Shown here piece after piece: positions 24,742 to 34,247 of a stretch of 54,592 nucleotides of DNA. Each line of letters opens with the position of its first letter. The stretch's first letter is position 1. Below the pieces are notes generated by a model. The model saw only the letters and a list, made by a program, of their open reading frames with translations. It ran no database searches and had not been told where the DNA came from. The stretch is from Bacteroidales bacterium (GTDB lineage Bacteria; Bacteroidota; Bacteroidia; Bacteroidales; WCHB1-69): the NCBI GenBank assembly GCA_024685175.1, contig JAIKWD010000004.1, positions 67,622 to 122,213 on the forward strand, written 5' to 3'. Made by a program: the position numbers and the translations under genes.

Positions 24742-25743
24742 ATGAAAAAAAATCTATTCTTTATCGTTATGTCCTTCTTGCTGGTAAGCAATACTGCTTT
24801 GTTTGCTCAAGAAGATGAAAAAACTGCCGCACAAGCTGCCATTGAGACCAAAGTTAAAGCTGCAGAGATTGACAGTGTGAAGCATTGGAAATTCACTGGA
24901 ATGACGGGCTTGAACGCTTCTCAGACCCAATTCTGGAACTGGGCTGCCGGTGGAAACAATAACATTACCGGCGTACTTTATGCCAACCTCACACTCTCTT
25001 ACAAAAAAAATAGGATTGCTTGGGACAGCAATCTCGATACTGAAATTGGCGAACTCTATTCTTCCGACCTTAATCCTCGTTGGAGAAAGTCCAATGACAA
25101 GCTCAACATTACCTCTAAATTCGGTTATGAATTGGCTAAGTCTTGGTATTTGTCAGTGTTGGGTAGTTTTAAGACCCAATATGCGCCGGGTTACGAATAC
25201 GCCAACAATGATGCTGGCGATAAGACCCTCATCGCTCGTTGGGCATCCCCGTCTTATACGGACCTCTCTATTGGTATTGACTATAAGCCTAATGATATCT
25301 TCTCCGTATACGTGTCCCCGATCGCTGGCCGTCTGACCTATTGCAAGGATTCCACTTTACGTGAGAGATACGGTCTGCCCGAGCGTGAGCGCGATGGTAT
25401 GTTGTACAGACCCGCAGCCAACGCTGCCCTTGGTCTTATCATCAAAGGCGGTATCAACTATACACTTGTCAAGAATTTGAAAATCATAACGACAGTCTCC
25501 CTCTTCACTCCGTATACCTCTAAGGAACAGAAGTTTGGCAACTTTGACGTAGACTGGGATTTCGCAATCTCCTACAACTTCCTCAAAGTGCTCAGCGTCA
25601 GCTTGATGACATCCCTGAAGTACTATGACCAAGTGATGATTGCCGGCAAGAATTGGAATGGCGAGCCCGGTGCTGCAGGATATCCCGCCCAACGCGTGCA
25701 GTTCAAAGAGATGCTCGGCCTTGGCATTGGCTATAGCTTCTAA
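24742..25743 (+). CDS. DUF3078 outer-membrane protein
   Basis: A 333-aa exported protein with signal peptide [23 protein letters not shown] and the DUF3078 signature [23 protein letters not shown] near residues 48-70, followed by alternating beta strands rich in aromatic residues ([40 protein letters not shown]) and a C-terminal LGLGIGYSF, whose last residue is the aromatic expected of an outer-membrane barrel. Function in Bacteroidota is unknown. It lies 11 bases after the arginase-like gene, in the run that ends with asnS and rpoN. Confidence 0.82.
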   Translation: MKKNLFFIVMSFLLVSNTALFAQEDEKTAAQAAIETKVKAAEIDSVKHWKFTGMTGLNASQTQFWNWAAGGNNNITGVLYANLTLSYKKNRIAWDSNLDTEIGELYSSDLNPRWRKSNDKLNITSKFGYELAKSWYLSVLGSFKTQYAPGYEYANNDAGDKTLIARWASPSYTDLSIGIDYKPNDIFSVYVSPIAGRLTYCKDSTLRERYGLPERERDGMLYRPAANAALGLIIKGGINYTLVKNLKIITTVSLFTPYTSKEQKFGNFDVDWDFAISYNFLKVLSVSLMTSLKYYDQVMIAGKNWNGEPGAAGYPAQRVQFKEMLGLGIGYSF

Positions 25744-25781
25744 TTACTTATTACATCATAACCTATTATTTGAATCAAGAA

Positions 25782-27179
25782 ATGAGAAGATCAAGGATAA
25801 AAGACATTTTGAAAAATCCTGAAACCATCGGTTTCGGCAATGACGTGTGTGTAAAAGGTTGGGTCCGCACTAAGCGTGGCAACAGCAATGTGGCGTTTAT
25901 TGCCCTGAACGATGGCTCAATTGTGACCAACTTGCAAATCGTGGTCGACCCGACTAAGTTCGACGAAGAACTGATGAAGCAAATCACCACAGGATCCTGC
26001 CTCCACGTGGAAGGCAAACTGGTTGAGTCTTCCGGCAAAGGCCAGACCATGGAAGTTCAAGCTGACATGATTGAACTGTATGGTACCGCCGATCCCGAGA
26101 AGTATCCTCTGCAGAAGAAAGGTCATTCTATGGAGTTCTTGCGCGAGATTGCCCATTTGCGCCCTCGTACCAACTATTTCGGTTGTGTTTTGCGCCTGCG
26201 TCACGCAATGGCCTTCGCAATCCATAAATACTTCAACGAAAGAGGCTTCTTCTACTTGCACACCCCACTTATCACGGCTTCTGACGCGGAAGGCGCCGGC
26301 GAGATGTTCAACGTGACTACTTTTGACTTGAACAACGTGCCCCGCACCAAGGATGGTCAAGTGGACTATAAAAAGGACTTCTTTGGCAAACATACGAACC
26401 TGACCGTGTCCGGTCAGCTCGAAGGTGAACTCGGGGCTTTGGCCTTGGGCAATATTTACACCTTTGGCCCTACTTTCCGCGCCGAGAACAGCAATACACC
26501 GCGCCATTTGGCTGAGTTCTGGATGATTGAACCCGAAATGGCCTTTTATGACATTACCGACAATATGGATCTCGCCGAGGACTTTATCAAATATTTGGTA
26601 CAATATGCCCTCGACAACAATATGGATGACCTCCGTTTCCTGAATGACATGTTCGACAAGGAACTTATCCAACGTCTTGAATCTGTCGTGAAGGTGGATT
26701 TCGTCCGTCTTGACTATACTTCCGCTATCGATATTCTGCTTAAAGCCGATAAGAAGTTTGACTATCCCGTTTCCTGGGGCATTGATCTTCAGTCCGAACA
26801 TGAGCGTTACTTGGTGGAGCAACACTTCAAACGCCCTGTCATCCTGACCGATTATCCGAAGGAGATCAAGGCCTTCTATATGAAACAGAACGACGATGGC
26901 AAGACCGTTCGGGCTATGGATGTGCTGTTCCCGACCATTGGTGAGATCATTGGCGGCTCAGAGCGGGAGGCTGATTATCAGAAATTGCTCAACCGTGTTC
27001 ATGAACTCAATATGACTGAACAGCAATATTGGTGGTACTTTGAGACTCGTAAGTTTGGCTCCGCCCCGCACTCTGGTTTCGGACTGGGCTTCGAACGTCT
27101 CTTGCTCTTTGTGACGGGTATGTCCAATATCCGCGATGTGATCCCATTCCCGAGAACTCCTCAAAACGCAGAATTCTAG
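25782..27179 (+). CDS. asnS: Asparagine--tRNA ligase
   Basis: A 465-aa class IIb aminoacyl-tRNA synthetase. The ATG at 25782 ([10 protein letters not shown]) is preferred to a TTG four codons earlier, as it gives the usual length. The OB-fold anticodon domain comes first ([21 protein letters not shown]), then motif 2 ([26 protein letters not shown]) and motif 3 ([27 protein letters not shown]). The NxxRHLxEF and PEMAF residues favour Asn over Asp. A perfect 11-bp hairpin starts 4 bases after the stop, just before rpoN. Confidence 0.97.
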   Translation: MRRSRIKDILKNPETIGFGNDVCVKGWVRTKRGNSNVAFIALNDGSIVTNLQIVVDPTKFDEELMKQITTGSCLHVEGKLVESSGKGQTMEVQADMIELYGTADPEKYPLQKKGHSMEFLREIAHLRPRTNYFGCVLRLRHAMAFAIHKYFNERGFFYLHTPLITASDAEGAGEMFNVTTFDLNNVPRTKDGQVDYKKDFFGKHTNLTVSGQLEGELGALALGNIYTFGPTFRAENSNTPRHLAEFWMIEPEMAFYDITDNMDLAEDFIKYLVQYALDNNMDDLRFLNDMFDKELIQRLESVVKVDFVRLDYTSAIDILLKADKKFDYPVSWGIDLQSEHERYLVEQHFKRPVILTDYPKEIKAFYMKQNDDGKTVRAMDVLFPTIGEIIGGSEREADYQKLLNRVHELNMTEQQYWWYFETRKFGSAPHSGFGLGFERLLLFVTGMSNIRDVIPFPRTPQNAEF

Positions 27180-27183
27180 TCTG

Positions 27184-27210
27184 TTGGGATGTGCCTGAAG
27201 CACATCCCAA
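27184..27210 (+). terminator. Perfect 11-bp hairpin between asnS and rpoN
   Basis: TTGGGATGTGC and GCACATCCCAA enclose a CTGAA loop with no mismatch. It begins 4 bases after the asnS stop and ends 13 bases before the rpoN ATG. The following bases TATTATCC are not a strong T-run, so it may act as a partial terminator, processing or stability element at this junction. Confidence 0.6.
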
Positions 27211-27223
27211 TATTATCCTCCGT

Positions 27224-28732
27224 ATGGCTAATCGTCTTACTCAAGCTCAAAAGACCGTACAACGGCAAGTCGCAACACAACAGACTATTCGTCTGATGCA
27301 GTTGGTTGAATTGCCGTACACGTCGCTCGAACAGGAGATTCAGAAAGAGGTTGACGAAAACCCCGCTTTGGAAGCCTATCACGAAGAAGGGGATGACCAT
27401 GTCGAGACTCCTGATGACGCTCTCCCGGAATATGATGAGAATGGCGATCCGCTTGATCTGTCGCAGAGCTCCATGACCGAAGAGGATATCTTTAAGGAGG
27501 ATTACTATCGGGATGATGACTTGGAAGACTATCCCTCGGAGCAAGAAATAGAGAATCGCATTCAACGTATCAATGCTCCTGACCCGAGCAGACAGAATGA
27601 TCGTGTGGGTGTGTTTTATCACTCCATACAGGAACAGTGGCAAATGCAGTTGGGCGAAATGATGATGACAGATCGCCAAAGTGCCATTGCTGAGTATCTG
27701 ACGGGCTGCTTGGACGATGATGGCTATTTCACCATGGACCCGCAAGCCGTGGTCAACGAGTTGCTGTATTTGAATAACATCTACACTACTATGGATGAAG
27801 TGGAGGAAGTGCTCACCCGCTTTGTTCAAGAGCTGGATCCTCCTGGCGTCGGCGCACGCAACTTGCGTGAATGTCTACTGTTGCAATTGCGGCGTATTAC
27901 ACCAAAAAACGAAGAGATTCTTTTGGCTACAGATGTTCTTGAGAAGTGTTTCGACCAATTTGCCAAGAAACACTATGATAAAATTCGCCAGATACTATCT
28001 GTAAGCGATGAACAACTCAAACAAGCACTTGCAGTAATTCGTAAACTGGATCCTAGGCCCGCCGACTCGGGAACGCCCATTGAAAAAACAGCGGATGTCA
28101 TCCGCCCCGACTTTACCATTACGGCCACGAATGGCAAACTTAACTTGTCACTCAACAACCAATATGTGTCTAAGGTGCGCATCAACAAGGAGTTTAGTGA
28201 CGAATATCGTTTTTTGTCGAAGGAAGCTTCAGAGAAGAAACGAGCCGAGGCGGAGAAATTCATGAAAGAATATGTCGACAGGGGAGAACAGTTTATCGGC
28301 ATCCTCTCTACTCGTGAGATGATTCTTTACAATACGATGTATGCCATCATGCAACATCAACAGGCCTATTTCTTGTCTGGTGATGATGCCGACCTTAAAC
28401 CGATGATTTTGAAAACCATTGCTCAAGAGGTGAAACTTGACGTTTCCACTATCTCTCGCGTCTCCAATAGCAAATACGTACAGACTGACTTTGGTGTCAT
28501 TCCTCTTAAACATCTATTTTCTGAGGCGGTGAATGACGAGGATGTCTCATCCAAAGAGATAAAGCGAATCTTGTCTGACCTTATTGAGGCGGAGGACAAA
28601 AATACTCCTTTGGCAGACGAGAAATTATGCGAACTGTTGAAAGAGAAAGGTTACAACATTGCGCGGCGCACGGTGGCCAAATATCGGGAACAACTGAACA
28701 TTCCCGTAGCTCGACTTCGCAAGGAGATATAA
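27224..28732 (+). CDS. rpoN: RNA polymerase sigma-54 factor
   Basis: A 502-aa sigma-54 factor that directs RNA polymerase to -24/-12 promoters and requires AAA+ activators. The ATG at 27224 (MANRLTQAQ) is chosen because the frame upstream runs through the hairpin at 27184-27210. Region I is Gln/Leu-rich (VQRQVATQQTIRLMQLVELPYTSLEQEI), region II is acidic (~residues 45-110), the core-binding region follows, and near the C-terminus is the diagnostic RpoN box ARRTVAKYRE before QLNIPVARLRKEI. It ends the co-directional run and is followed by a strong terminator. No enhancer-binding protein is encoded in this window. Confidence 0.96.
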   Translation: MANRLTQAQKTVQRQVATQQTIRLMQLVELPYTSLEQEIQKEVDENPALEAYHEEGDDHVETPDDALPEYDENGDPLDLSQSSMTEEDIFKEDYYRDDDLEDYPSEQEIENRIQRINAPDPSRQNDRVGVFYHSIQEQWQMQLGEMMMTDRQSAIAEYLTGCLDDDGYFTMDPQAVVNELLYLNNIYTTMDEVEEVLTRFVQELDPPGVGARNLRECLLLQLRRITPKNEEILLATDVLEKCFDQFAKKHYDKIRQILSVSDEQLKQALAVIRKLDPRPADSGTPIEKTADVIRPDFTITATNGKLNLSLNNQYVSKVRINKEFSDEYRFLSKEASEKKRAEAEKFMKEYVDRGEQFIGILSTREMILYNTMYAIMQHQQAYFLSGDDADLKPMILKTIAQEVKLDVSTISRVSNSKYVQTDFGVIPLKHLFSEAVNDEDVSSKEIKRILSDLIEAEDKNTPLADEKLCELLKEKGYNIARRTVAKYREQLNIPVARLRKEI

Positions 28733-28765
28733 AAAAAGCGGCTTGGTATCCAAGCCGCTTTTTTA
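28732..28765. terminator. Strong bidirectional terminator
   Basis: AAAAAGCGGCTTGG and CCAAGCCGCTTTTT form a long stem with a TAT loop, with A-runs before and T-runs after, so it works on both strands. It ends the plus-strand rpoN run and the minus-strand lipoprotein gene that stops at 28781. Confidence 0.93.
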
Positions 28766-28780
28766 TTACGAGTTCACGGA

Positions 28781-29188
28781 TTAATCCGTAAGTTCTGTTG
28801 TCGTTAAATTACCATCACTGTTCAAGGAGAACTTTGTGGATTTAACCAAAACAGGAACTGTCTCCGTCGTACGATAGAGGTTGTAAATCATACAATCGGT
28901 GTCAGAGAAATAACCCTTAAGGTCACCGTTGCGAAGCATGATGGCAGCGATGGCAGCGTCATATTTCGTCAAGGCCTTGACATCGGTGTAGTCGGCGTTG
29001 TCACCGTTGAAGGTGAAGTCGCCAAGCCAGTAGGAGTTGATGCTCTCAACGATAGCTTTTGTGCTGATGCCGTCGGCCGGGTTGATGAAAACATAGTCCA
29101 TCGTGGTTTTGTAGGTCTGTTGGCCTCTGTTGCAGCTGGAGAAAACCATTGCTAAGCAAACGAATGCGAATAAAGCGATTTTTTTCAT
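28781..29188 (-). CDS. Small lipoprotein of unknown function
   Basis: A 135-aa lipoprotein. The ATG at 29188 opens a lipoprotein signal peptide (MKKIALFAFVCLAMVFSSC) with the acylated Cys at residue 19. The mature part is about 115 residues, mixed alpha/beta in look, with segments DYVFINPADGISTKAIVES, NSYWLGDFTFNGDNADYTDV and KSTKFSLNSDGNLTTTELTD. I do not recognise the family. The frame extends upstream of the ATG without stop, but that part has no signal-peptide character. It lies downstream of kbl on the same strand with a 71-base gap and shares the bidirectional terminator with rpoN. Confidence 0.72.
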   Translation of the reverse strand: MKKIALFAFVCLAMVFSSCNRGQQTYKTTMDYVFINPADGISTKAIVESINSYWLGDFTFNGDNADYTDVKALTKYDAAIAAIMLRNGDLKGYFSDTDCMIYNLYRTTETVPVLVKSTKFSLNSDGNLTTTELTD

Positions 29189-29259
29189 TTTTATGAATTT
29201 TTTGTGATTAATGATGATTGTTAACGAATTGTTTGTTGAAATATTGTATTGAAGTGTTG

Positions 29260-30450
29260 CTATTTTATGACACCCAGTTCCTTGCCGATCTTGGTGAAGG
29301 CTGCGATGCACTTGTCGAGGTGCTCAGGTTCGTGGGCGGCGGAAATCTGGACACGGATACGGGCTTGGTCTTTCGGGACGACAGGATAGTAGAAGCCTGT
29401 GACATAGATGCCTTCTTCCTGCAACTTGGCGGCCATCACTTGTGACAACTTGGCGTCGTAGAGCATCACGGCGCAGATGGCGGACTCGGTAGGCTTGATG
29501 TCGAAGCCGGCGGCCTTCATCTTGGCCACGAAATACTCGGTGTTGCTGTGCAACTTGTCTTGCAACTCGTTGGTCTCTGACATGATGTCGACCATCTTGC
29601 AGCCGGCAGCAGCCACCATAGGAGGAATGGAGTTGGAGAACAGGTATGGACGAGAACGTTGACGCAGCATGTCGATGATCTCTTTCTTGCCGGTGGTGAA
29701 ACCGCCGATGGCACCGCCGAAGGCCTTGCCCAACGTACCGGTCAGGATCTCGATTTTGCCGCGAAGGTTGTAGCGCTCGGTCACGCCGCGACCCGTCTTG
29801 CCGACCACGCCGGCGGAGTGGGACTCGTCGACCATAACCATAGCGTCGTATTTCTGTGCCAACTCGTAAATCTTGTCAAGCGGGCAGACGTTGCCGTCCA
29901 TAGAGAAGACACCGTCTGTGACAATGATACGGAAGCGTTGTGCCTGGGCGGCCTTGAGTTGCTCCTCGAGGTCGGCCATGTCGGCGTTTTTGTAACGATA
30001 GCGAACGGCCTTGCAGAGACGCACACCGTCAATGATGGAGGCGTGGTTCAGGGCGTCGGAGATGATGGCATCCTGATCGGTCAACAACGGCTCAAACACG
30101 CCACCATTGGCATCGAAACAAGCGGCGTAGAGGATGGTGTCCTCCGTGCCGAAGAATTCGGCGATCTTCTTCTCCAAAGCCTTGTGCAGGTCAGAACAGC
30201 CGCAGATGAAACGCACGGAAGCCATACCGTATCCGTGGGTGTCGAGGGCCTCCTTGGCGGCGGCTATCAACTTGGGATTGTTGGCCAAGCCAAGATAGTT
30301 GTTGGCGCAGAAGTTCAGCACGTGGCTGCCATCTTGCAACACGATCTCACCACTTTGGGGAGATACAATGATACGTTCGTTTTTGTACAAGCCGGCTTCC
30401 TTGATGTCGGCTAATTCTTTTTGAAGATGTTTTTGAAAATTTGTGAACAT
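29260..30450 (-). CDS. kbl: Glycine C-acetyltransferase (2-amino-3-ketobutyrate CoA ligase)
   Basis: A 396-aa PLP-dependent enzyme of the alpha-oxoamine synthase family. It cleaves 2-amino-3-ketobutyrate with CoA to glycine and acetyl-CoA in threonine breakdown. Visible motifs are NFCANNYLGLANNPKL near the N-terminus, GYGMASVRFICG, the DxxxH PLP contact MVDESHSAGVVGKTGRG, and the PLP lysine Lys242 in GTLGKAFGGAIGG. Length is near the E. coli enzyme. Threonine dehydrogenase (tdh), the usual partner, is not adjacent; other family members (8-amino-7-oxononanoate synthase, serine palmitoyltransferase) are less likely given the FEPLLTDQDAIISDALNHAS region. Confidence 0.93.
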   Translation of the reverse strand: MFTNFQKHLQKELADIKEAGLYKNERIIVSPQSGEIVLQDGSHVLNFCANNYLGLANNPKLIAAAKEALDTHGYGMASVRFICGCSDLHKALEKKIAEFFGTEDTILYAACFDANGGVFEPLLTDQDAIISDALNHASIIDGVRLCKAVRYRYKNADMADLEEQLKAAQAQRFRIIVTDGVFSMDGNVCPLDKIYELAQKYDAMVMVDESHSAGVVGKTGRGVTERYNLRGKIEILTGTLGKAFGGAIGGFTTGKKEIIDMLRQRSRPYLFSNSIPPMVAAAGCKMVDIMSETNELQDKLHSNTEYFVAKMKAAGFDIKPTESAICAVMLYDAKLSQVMAAKLQEEGIYVTGFYYPVVPKDQARIRVQISAAHEPEHLDKCIAAFTKIGKELGVIK

Positions 30451-30550
30451 TTTATATGAGTGTTTTATGTTATTTGTGATTACCGTTAAAGAATTAGGAA
30501 TTAGGAATGTAGTAAAGTCTTATTATCTGTCTGCTGTCTGCTAACGGCTG

Positions 30551-30558
30551 CAAATATA
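30551..30558 (-). promoter_or_regulatory. Promoter -7 element for kbl
   Basis: TATATTTG on the minus strand, matching TAnnTTTG, 100 nt before the kbl ATG. The leader contains a CTAATTCCTAATTC-type low-complexity stretch. Confidence 0.55.
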
Positions 30559-30579
30559 CAAAAAGCAATTGTTTTTATG

Positions 30580-31344
30580 TTATTTTTTTCGTTTTGCTTT
30601 GCTTTTTTGTCGTTTGGCGACGGCTTTTTTGTATCGTTCCTGGCATCCAGCTATGTATTCTTTGGTGAATTTGGGATTGCCGTAACGAGTCATACGCTCT
30701 TGGATGATGCCGGCTTGTCGGTTGAGATAGCCGGAAGGTCTAGCGGGGTTCCTATGGAGTGGGGCAGGGTAGCAGGCGGTGATGAGGGCTGCCTGCCGTG
30801 CAGTTAGGTTTTTGGCGCTGGTGTGGAAATAGTGCTGCGCTGCCGCTTCTGCTCCATATATGCCAGGACCCATCTCGATGACGTTGAGATAGACCTCCAT
30901 TATGCGCTCTTTTGACCAAAATGTCTCGATAAGGAAAGTGTAGTAGGTCTCGAACCCCTTGCGTACCCATGAGCTTCTGGGCCAGCAGAACACGTTTTTG
31001 GCCGTCTGCTGGGAAATGGTGCTGCCACCGCGCTTGCGCGTGCCCTGTTTGCGCTCTTCCATCACGATATCCAGGGCGATAACATCGAAGCCGTTGTGTC
31101 CCAGAAAATAGTTGTCCTCCGAAGCAATGGCTGCTTTGTACATTGAGGGCGATATCTCCTCTATCGGCTTCCACACCTTTTCAATGGGATAGCCGTGCTG
31201 TATTTTGCGAATGACCATCAAAGGAGTGACGGGCGGATTGATCCACCGATAGATGATGGTGAAAAAGATGCTCAGTAGGAAGAACAAGAGGATGATGATT
31301 CCGACAATTCTCCAAAACTTGTGCTTCTTCGTTGACTTGGCCAT
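30580..31344 (-). CDS. mtgA: Monofunctional biosynthetic peptidoglycan transglycosylase
   Basis: A 254-aa inner-membrane GT51 enzyme that polymerises lipid II into glycan strands. The ATG at 31344 (MAKSTKKHK) is preferred to an upstream GTG because the extension would run into the neighbouring terminator. One transmembrane helix (IVGIIILLFFLLSIFFTIIY, residues ~15-34) is followed by the GT51 motifs: EDNYFLGHNGFD with the catalytic Glu, RGGSTISQQTAKNVF, and the second Glu region KERIMEVYLNVIEMGPGIYG. There is no transpeptidase domain, and the length is typical of MtgA. The C-terminus is a long basic tail (KAVAKRQKSKAKRKK). Confidence 0.95.
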   Translation of the reverse strand: MAKSTKKHKFWRIVGIIILLFFLLSIFFTIIYRWINPPVTPLMVIRKIQHGYPIEKVWKPIEEISPSMYKAAIASEDNYFLGHNGFDVIALDIVMEERKQGTRKRGGSTISQQTAKNVFCWPRSSWVRKGFETYYTFLIETFWSKERIMEVYLNVIEMGPGIYGAEAAAQHYFHTSAKNLTARQAALITACYPAPLHRNPARPSGYLNRQAGIIQERMTRYGNPKFTKEYIAGCQERYKKAVAKRQKSKAKRKK

Positions 31345-31364
31345 ATCGTTTTTTTTATTAATGA

Positions 31365-31396
31365 CAAAAGGCACGGAATAACGTCCGTGCCTTTGT
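31365..31396 (-). terminator. Terminator after the outer-membrane barrel gene
   Basis: AAAGGCACGGA (31367-31377) and TCCGTGCCTTT (31384-31394) form a perfect 11-bp stem with a 6-base loop. On the minus strand it follows the stop at 31415 by about 20 bases and is trailed by TTGTCATT, a modest T-tract. Confidence 0.75.
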
Positions 31397-31414
31397 GTTT
31401 ATTGCTTTTGTCTT

Positions 31415-31948
31415 TTAGAATGTGTAATGGATTCCAAGGTTGACACTCCAGTCGAAATAGTGGAAGTCGAAGTTCTCTGCGAACAGGCATCCGTAGCCGG
31501 GTCTGAAGTCCAATTGGAAGGCCAGCGGGGCTTTGAGCTTGTACTCCATGCCGATGATACCGTTGGCGCCGCATTTGCCGAAGTCGGTGCGTATGCTATC
31601 CCAGAACCAATGGCTGACGGTGAAGGCGCTCCAGCTGTAGCCGATGCTGCCGCCGATGCCGACCAAACCGTAGAGACCGCCGGTGAGATGACCTTCAAAC
31701 ATGAAGTTGGGGTTCAATTCAAGATCCCAAATGGTCGGGCTGATGTGTTTGGACACACCTTTTGTCACTTTGGTGCCGAGGTCGATTTGGATGGCAAAAT
31801 GGTTGCCGATGAAACCTTTGTAAGAAAGGGCCTGCATGTTGCCGGCCGTGATGCCGATGCCGTTCTTGTACGGGGCTTGTGCATTGGCGGTGAGGGCTGC
31901 TCCCATCACGAGAGCCAACGCGATGATAATGGTTTTGTAGCTTTTCAT
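31415..31948 (-). CDS. Small outer-membrane beta-barrel protein
   Basis: A 177-aa exported protein with signal peptide MKSYKTIIIALALVMGAALTANAQ. The mature ~153 residues show alternating amphipathic strands with glycine and aromatic residues (GIGITAGNMQALSYKGFIG, HFAIQIDLGTKV, GGLYGLVGIGGSIGYSW, APLAFQLDFRPGYG) and a C-terminal strand SVNLGIHYTF ending in Phe, the usual outer-membrane insertion signal. This fits an eight-stranded porin-family barrel of unknown function. It has its own promoter and terminator, so it is a single-gene unit. Confidence 0.8.
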   Translation of the reverse strand: MKSYKTIIIALALVMGAALTANAQAPYKNGIGITAGNMQALSYKGFIGNHFAIQIDLGTKVTKGVSKHISPTIWDLELNPNFMFEGHLTGGLYGLVGIGGSIGYSWSAFTVSHWFWDSIRTDFGKCGANGIIGMEYKLKAPLAFQLDFRPGYGCLFAENFDFHYFDWSVNLGIHYTF

Positions 31949-32007
31949 TGTACTATGTTTTTAATTGTTGTTAATGCCTTTATAAGGATGTGTGTTCTAT
32001 ACACATG

Positions 32008-32015
32008 CAAAAATA
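32008..32015 (-). promoter_or_regulatory. Promoter -7 element for the barrel gene
   Basis: TATTTTTG on the minus strand, matching TAnnTTTG, 59 nt before the ATG at 31948. Confidence 0.6.
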
Positions 32016-32056
32016 TAAAATAAATAAAAAACAAATATTATTCTTCTAGTTGTTTT

Positions 32057-33085
32057 CTAGTTGTTCTGACAAATTTTTTCTTCTTGCACAAACCTGATAA
32101 CATACTCTGATTGACCGTCGTCGTGGGTGACAATGATGCGGGCAACATGGTTGTTCATCAAACAAGGCTGTTCGATATTGACGGTGGCATGAGGCGACTG
32201 AGCGGCAGCACTTACGATCATAAGAGCGTCGCCCTCGTCGGCAAGGATGTATTCGTGAATGTCCGGGTAGAAACCCTCCATACGCTCGCCGTTGATTTCA
32301 ATGTAGGACAAGCGTTTGTTGTAAATCATCTCGATATCGTCGATGGCCAGTTTGTCGCCGTTGTGCCCGCCTCCCGTGATCCGGTTGGTGGAGAAAGTGG
32401 CCAAGATGTAACTCGGCTTGCGCGAACTTTGGCTGACAACCTTGTTGTTCTCGTCGTAATAGGTGAATTTGAATTTGTACTTATGCCATTTGCCATCATT
32501 ACGGTCTTTGAAATCGCAGAATGCATTGCCGATTTTGCCCTTTTGCGCAGTGGCCGAAGTGTATGTAGAGTGGTCCTTGAAACGCACGTCTCCGTGGAGC
32601 AGGAAAACAGCCTTGGCAACATTAGAGGGTGCCTTCATCGAGAATTTGCACCAAAAATAGACGGAGTCGGGACGGCCCGTGAACGCCATTGCTGCATGAT
32701 GACCGCACTTGTTGTCCTTGTCAGTGTAGGTGTAGTTGTCGGGACTCTTGGTCTCGGCCGACGCGAATTGCATCTGCCCCGTGGTGATGACACCGTTGAC
32801 GGTATGGCCGGAGAGCGTCTTGGTGAAAATCTCGCATCCGTACCCGCGATGCCCCGCCACACGGTTGCTGTGATCCTTGGTCGTCAACGAGCATCCCCAA
32901 GAGTAGATACCCTTGAGTTTACAGTCACCGTCGCCGTAGGAGTGCCAATATTTGGGCAATGCCTTGTCCTGCGTGGTCGTCGACCATTGCTCGAAGTCAT
33001 GGTTGGCCATCTGAGTCTGGGCAAAGGCTAAATAAGTCAAACTCAATAAAATGAGGGATAGACAAGTGTTTTTTGCAATATTCAT
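32057..33085 (-). CDS. Secreted PCMD-domain protein
   Basis: A 342-aa exported protein with signal peptide MNIAKNTCLSLILLSLTYLAFAQ. It carries a putative carbohydrate metabolism (PCMD-type) domain: the opening MANHDFEQWSTTTQDKALPKYWHSYG, a jelly-roll-like middle with PDSVYFWCKFSMKAPSNVAK and the calcium-lectin-like LAIDDIEMIYNKRLSYIEINGE. A short C-terminal beta domain follows (~residues 265-342), ending in a strand ARIIVTHDDGQSEYVIRFV. The family occurs in Bacteroidota cell-surface glycan systems; exact ligands are unknown. It lies 4 bases after the esterase gene, so the two are likely co-transcribed. Confidence 0.75.
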   Translation of the reverse strand: MNIAKNTCLSLILLSLTYLAFAQTQMANHDFEQWSTTTQDKALPKYWHSYGDGDCKLKGIYSWGCSLTTKDHSNRVAGHRGYGCEIFTKTLSGHTVNGVITTGQMQFASAETKSPDNYTYTDKDNKCGHHAAMAFTGRPDSVYFWCKFSMKAPSNVAKAVFLLHGDVRFKDHSTYTSATAQKGKIGNAFCDFKDRNDGKWHKYKFKFTYYDENNKVVSQSSRKPSYILATFSTNRITGGGHNGDKLAIDDIEMIYNKRLSYIEINGERMEGFYPDIHEYILADEGDALMIVSAAAQSPHATVNIEQPCLMNNHVARIIVTHDDGQSEYVIRFVQEEKICQNN

Positions 33086-33089
33086 AAAG

Positions 33090-34247
33090 TTAATTTGGTT
33101 TCGTTGGGTTGTTAGGGAAGGTGCTTAAAACGAAATCGGTGAAATATTTTCGCCAATTGCGCCAAGTATGACCACCTTCGGTATTGAAAAGTTTATAGGG
33201 CACCTCCTGTTTTTTTAATTTTCTGCAATATCCCTTGGCTTGGAAATGGAACACATCGGCTTTGCCCGTGTACACCATAACGGGTGTGGATGGGTGTCGG
33301 GGTTGGTTGTGGTGGAAGATGATAGGGGAGAAGAGGCCAGCCACGGCAAAGGCGGTGTCGTACATATTGATGAGGTTGGCCGATTGCGAGCCGCCGGCGG
33401 ACAACCCTGCCACAGCGCGCTTCGAGCGCTCCGGCGCAAGATGGTAACGCTCGGACAAATATTGGTCCAAAACAGGAAAACATCGCTCGAAATCCAAGTC
33501 TTTCCAATTGTGGAAATGCATGAGATTCTGCATGATGTCCGTCTCTACGTCTTGCCCTACTAGAGGGAGTGGGTTGGCATCGGGAATGACCAACACGATA
33601 GGGACGATGCGCCCTTCCCGTATGAGGTTGTCGACCACTTGCATAGCGCGCCCGCGATCGTTCCAGGAATTGACGTTGCCGTTGATGCCGTGCAACAGAT
33701 ACAATACAGGATACTCTTCGCCCGAGTTGACATGATAGGGTGGAGTATAGACTAAAATGCGTCGCGCAATGGTGTCATTGCCGCAGACGAAGTCGAGGGT
33801 GTCAATGTTGCCGAGCATCTTGTCCGTCTGATATAGTCTCATCTCGTCCGTGCCGTCGACCATAAAGACGCTCATACGGGTGTCCTGCACGCGAATGGAG
33901 TCGGCGTTTGTGGGGTCGGTCACTGCTTTTTTGTCGGCGAGGAATTGGTAGGTGTAGACTTCAGGGGTGAGGCGTGGCGTGGTGTACGTCCATACGCCCG
34001 GCTCCGTCGCCACCATCTTGGCCTTGTTGTAGCTCTCTCCCTTGATGGGCTTTTCGCCGCGCAAACGGCAGTCGCACGAAATTCTGACCCTTCTGGCTGT
34101 GGTGTCACGGTATACAAAAGTCATTGACCCGTTCTCGTTGAGTCGGGATTGAACTGTCCGGTCGTTTTGGGCTTGCACAAATGTGGCGAGCAAGCAAAGA
34201 AGGACGGCAAACCGTAGGTTACGACTTTTTTGCAGTGCCTTTCTCAT
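33090..34247 (-). CDS. Secreted alpha/beta-hydrolase esterase with N-terminal E-set domain
   Basis: A 385-aa exported esterase related to the enterochelin/feruloyl esterase (esterase D, XynZ-like) group. The ATG at 34247 opens MRKALQKSRNLRFAVLLCLLATFVQAQ. An immunoglobulin-like early-set domain (~30-125, SMTFVYRDTTARRVRISC ... GVWTYTTPRLTPEVYTYQF) precedes the hydrolase (~150-385): RILVYTPPYH, PVLYLLHGINGN, nucleophile elbow GLSAGGS, a likely Asp in YTGKADVF and His in EGGHTWRNW. It probably deacylates a polysaccharide. It overlaps the end of the upstream glycosyltransferase gene by 29 bases and is followed 4 bases later by the PCMD gene. Confidence 0.85.
   Translation of the reverse strand: MRKALQKSRNLRFAVLLCLLATFVQAQNDRTVQSRLNENGSMTFVYRDTTARRVRISCDCRLRGEKPIKGESYNKAKMVATEPGVWTYTTPRLTPEVYTYQFLADKKAVTDPTNADSIRVQDTRMSVFMVDGTDEMRLYQTDKMLGNIDTLDFVCGNDTIARRILVYTPPYHVNSGEEYPVLYLLHGINGNVNSWNDRGRAMQVVDNLIREGRIVPIVLVIPDANPLPLVGQDVETDIMQNLMHFHNWKDLDFERCFPVLDQYLSERYHLAPERSKRAVAGLSAGGSQSANLINMYDTAFAVAGLFSPIIFHHNQPRHPSTPVMVYTGKADVFHFQAKGYCRKLKKQEVPYKLFNTEGGHTWRNWRKYFTDFVLSTFPNNPTKPN

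Noticed and set aside
27191-27223. Earlier GTG start for rpoN
   Set aside because: It lies within the perfect hairpin at 27184-27210 and adds residues unlike the sigma-54 N-terminus; ATG 27224 starts at the conserved Gln-rich region.
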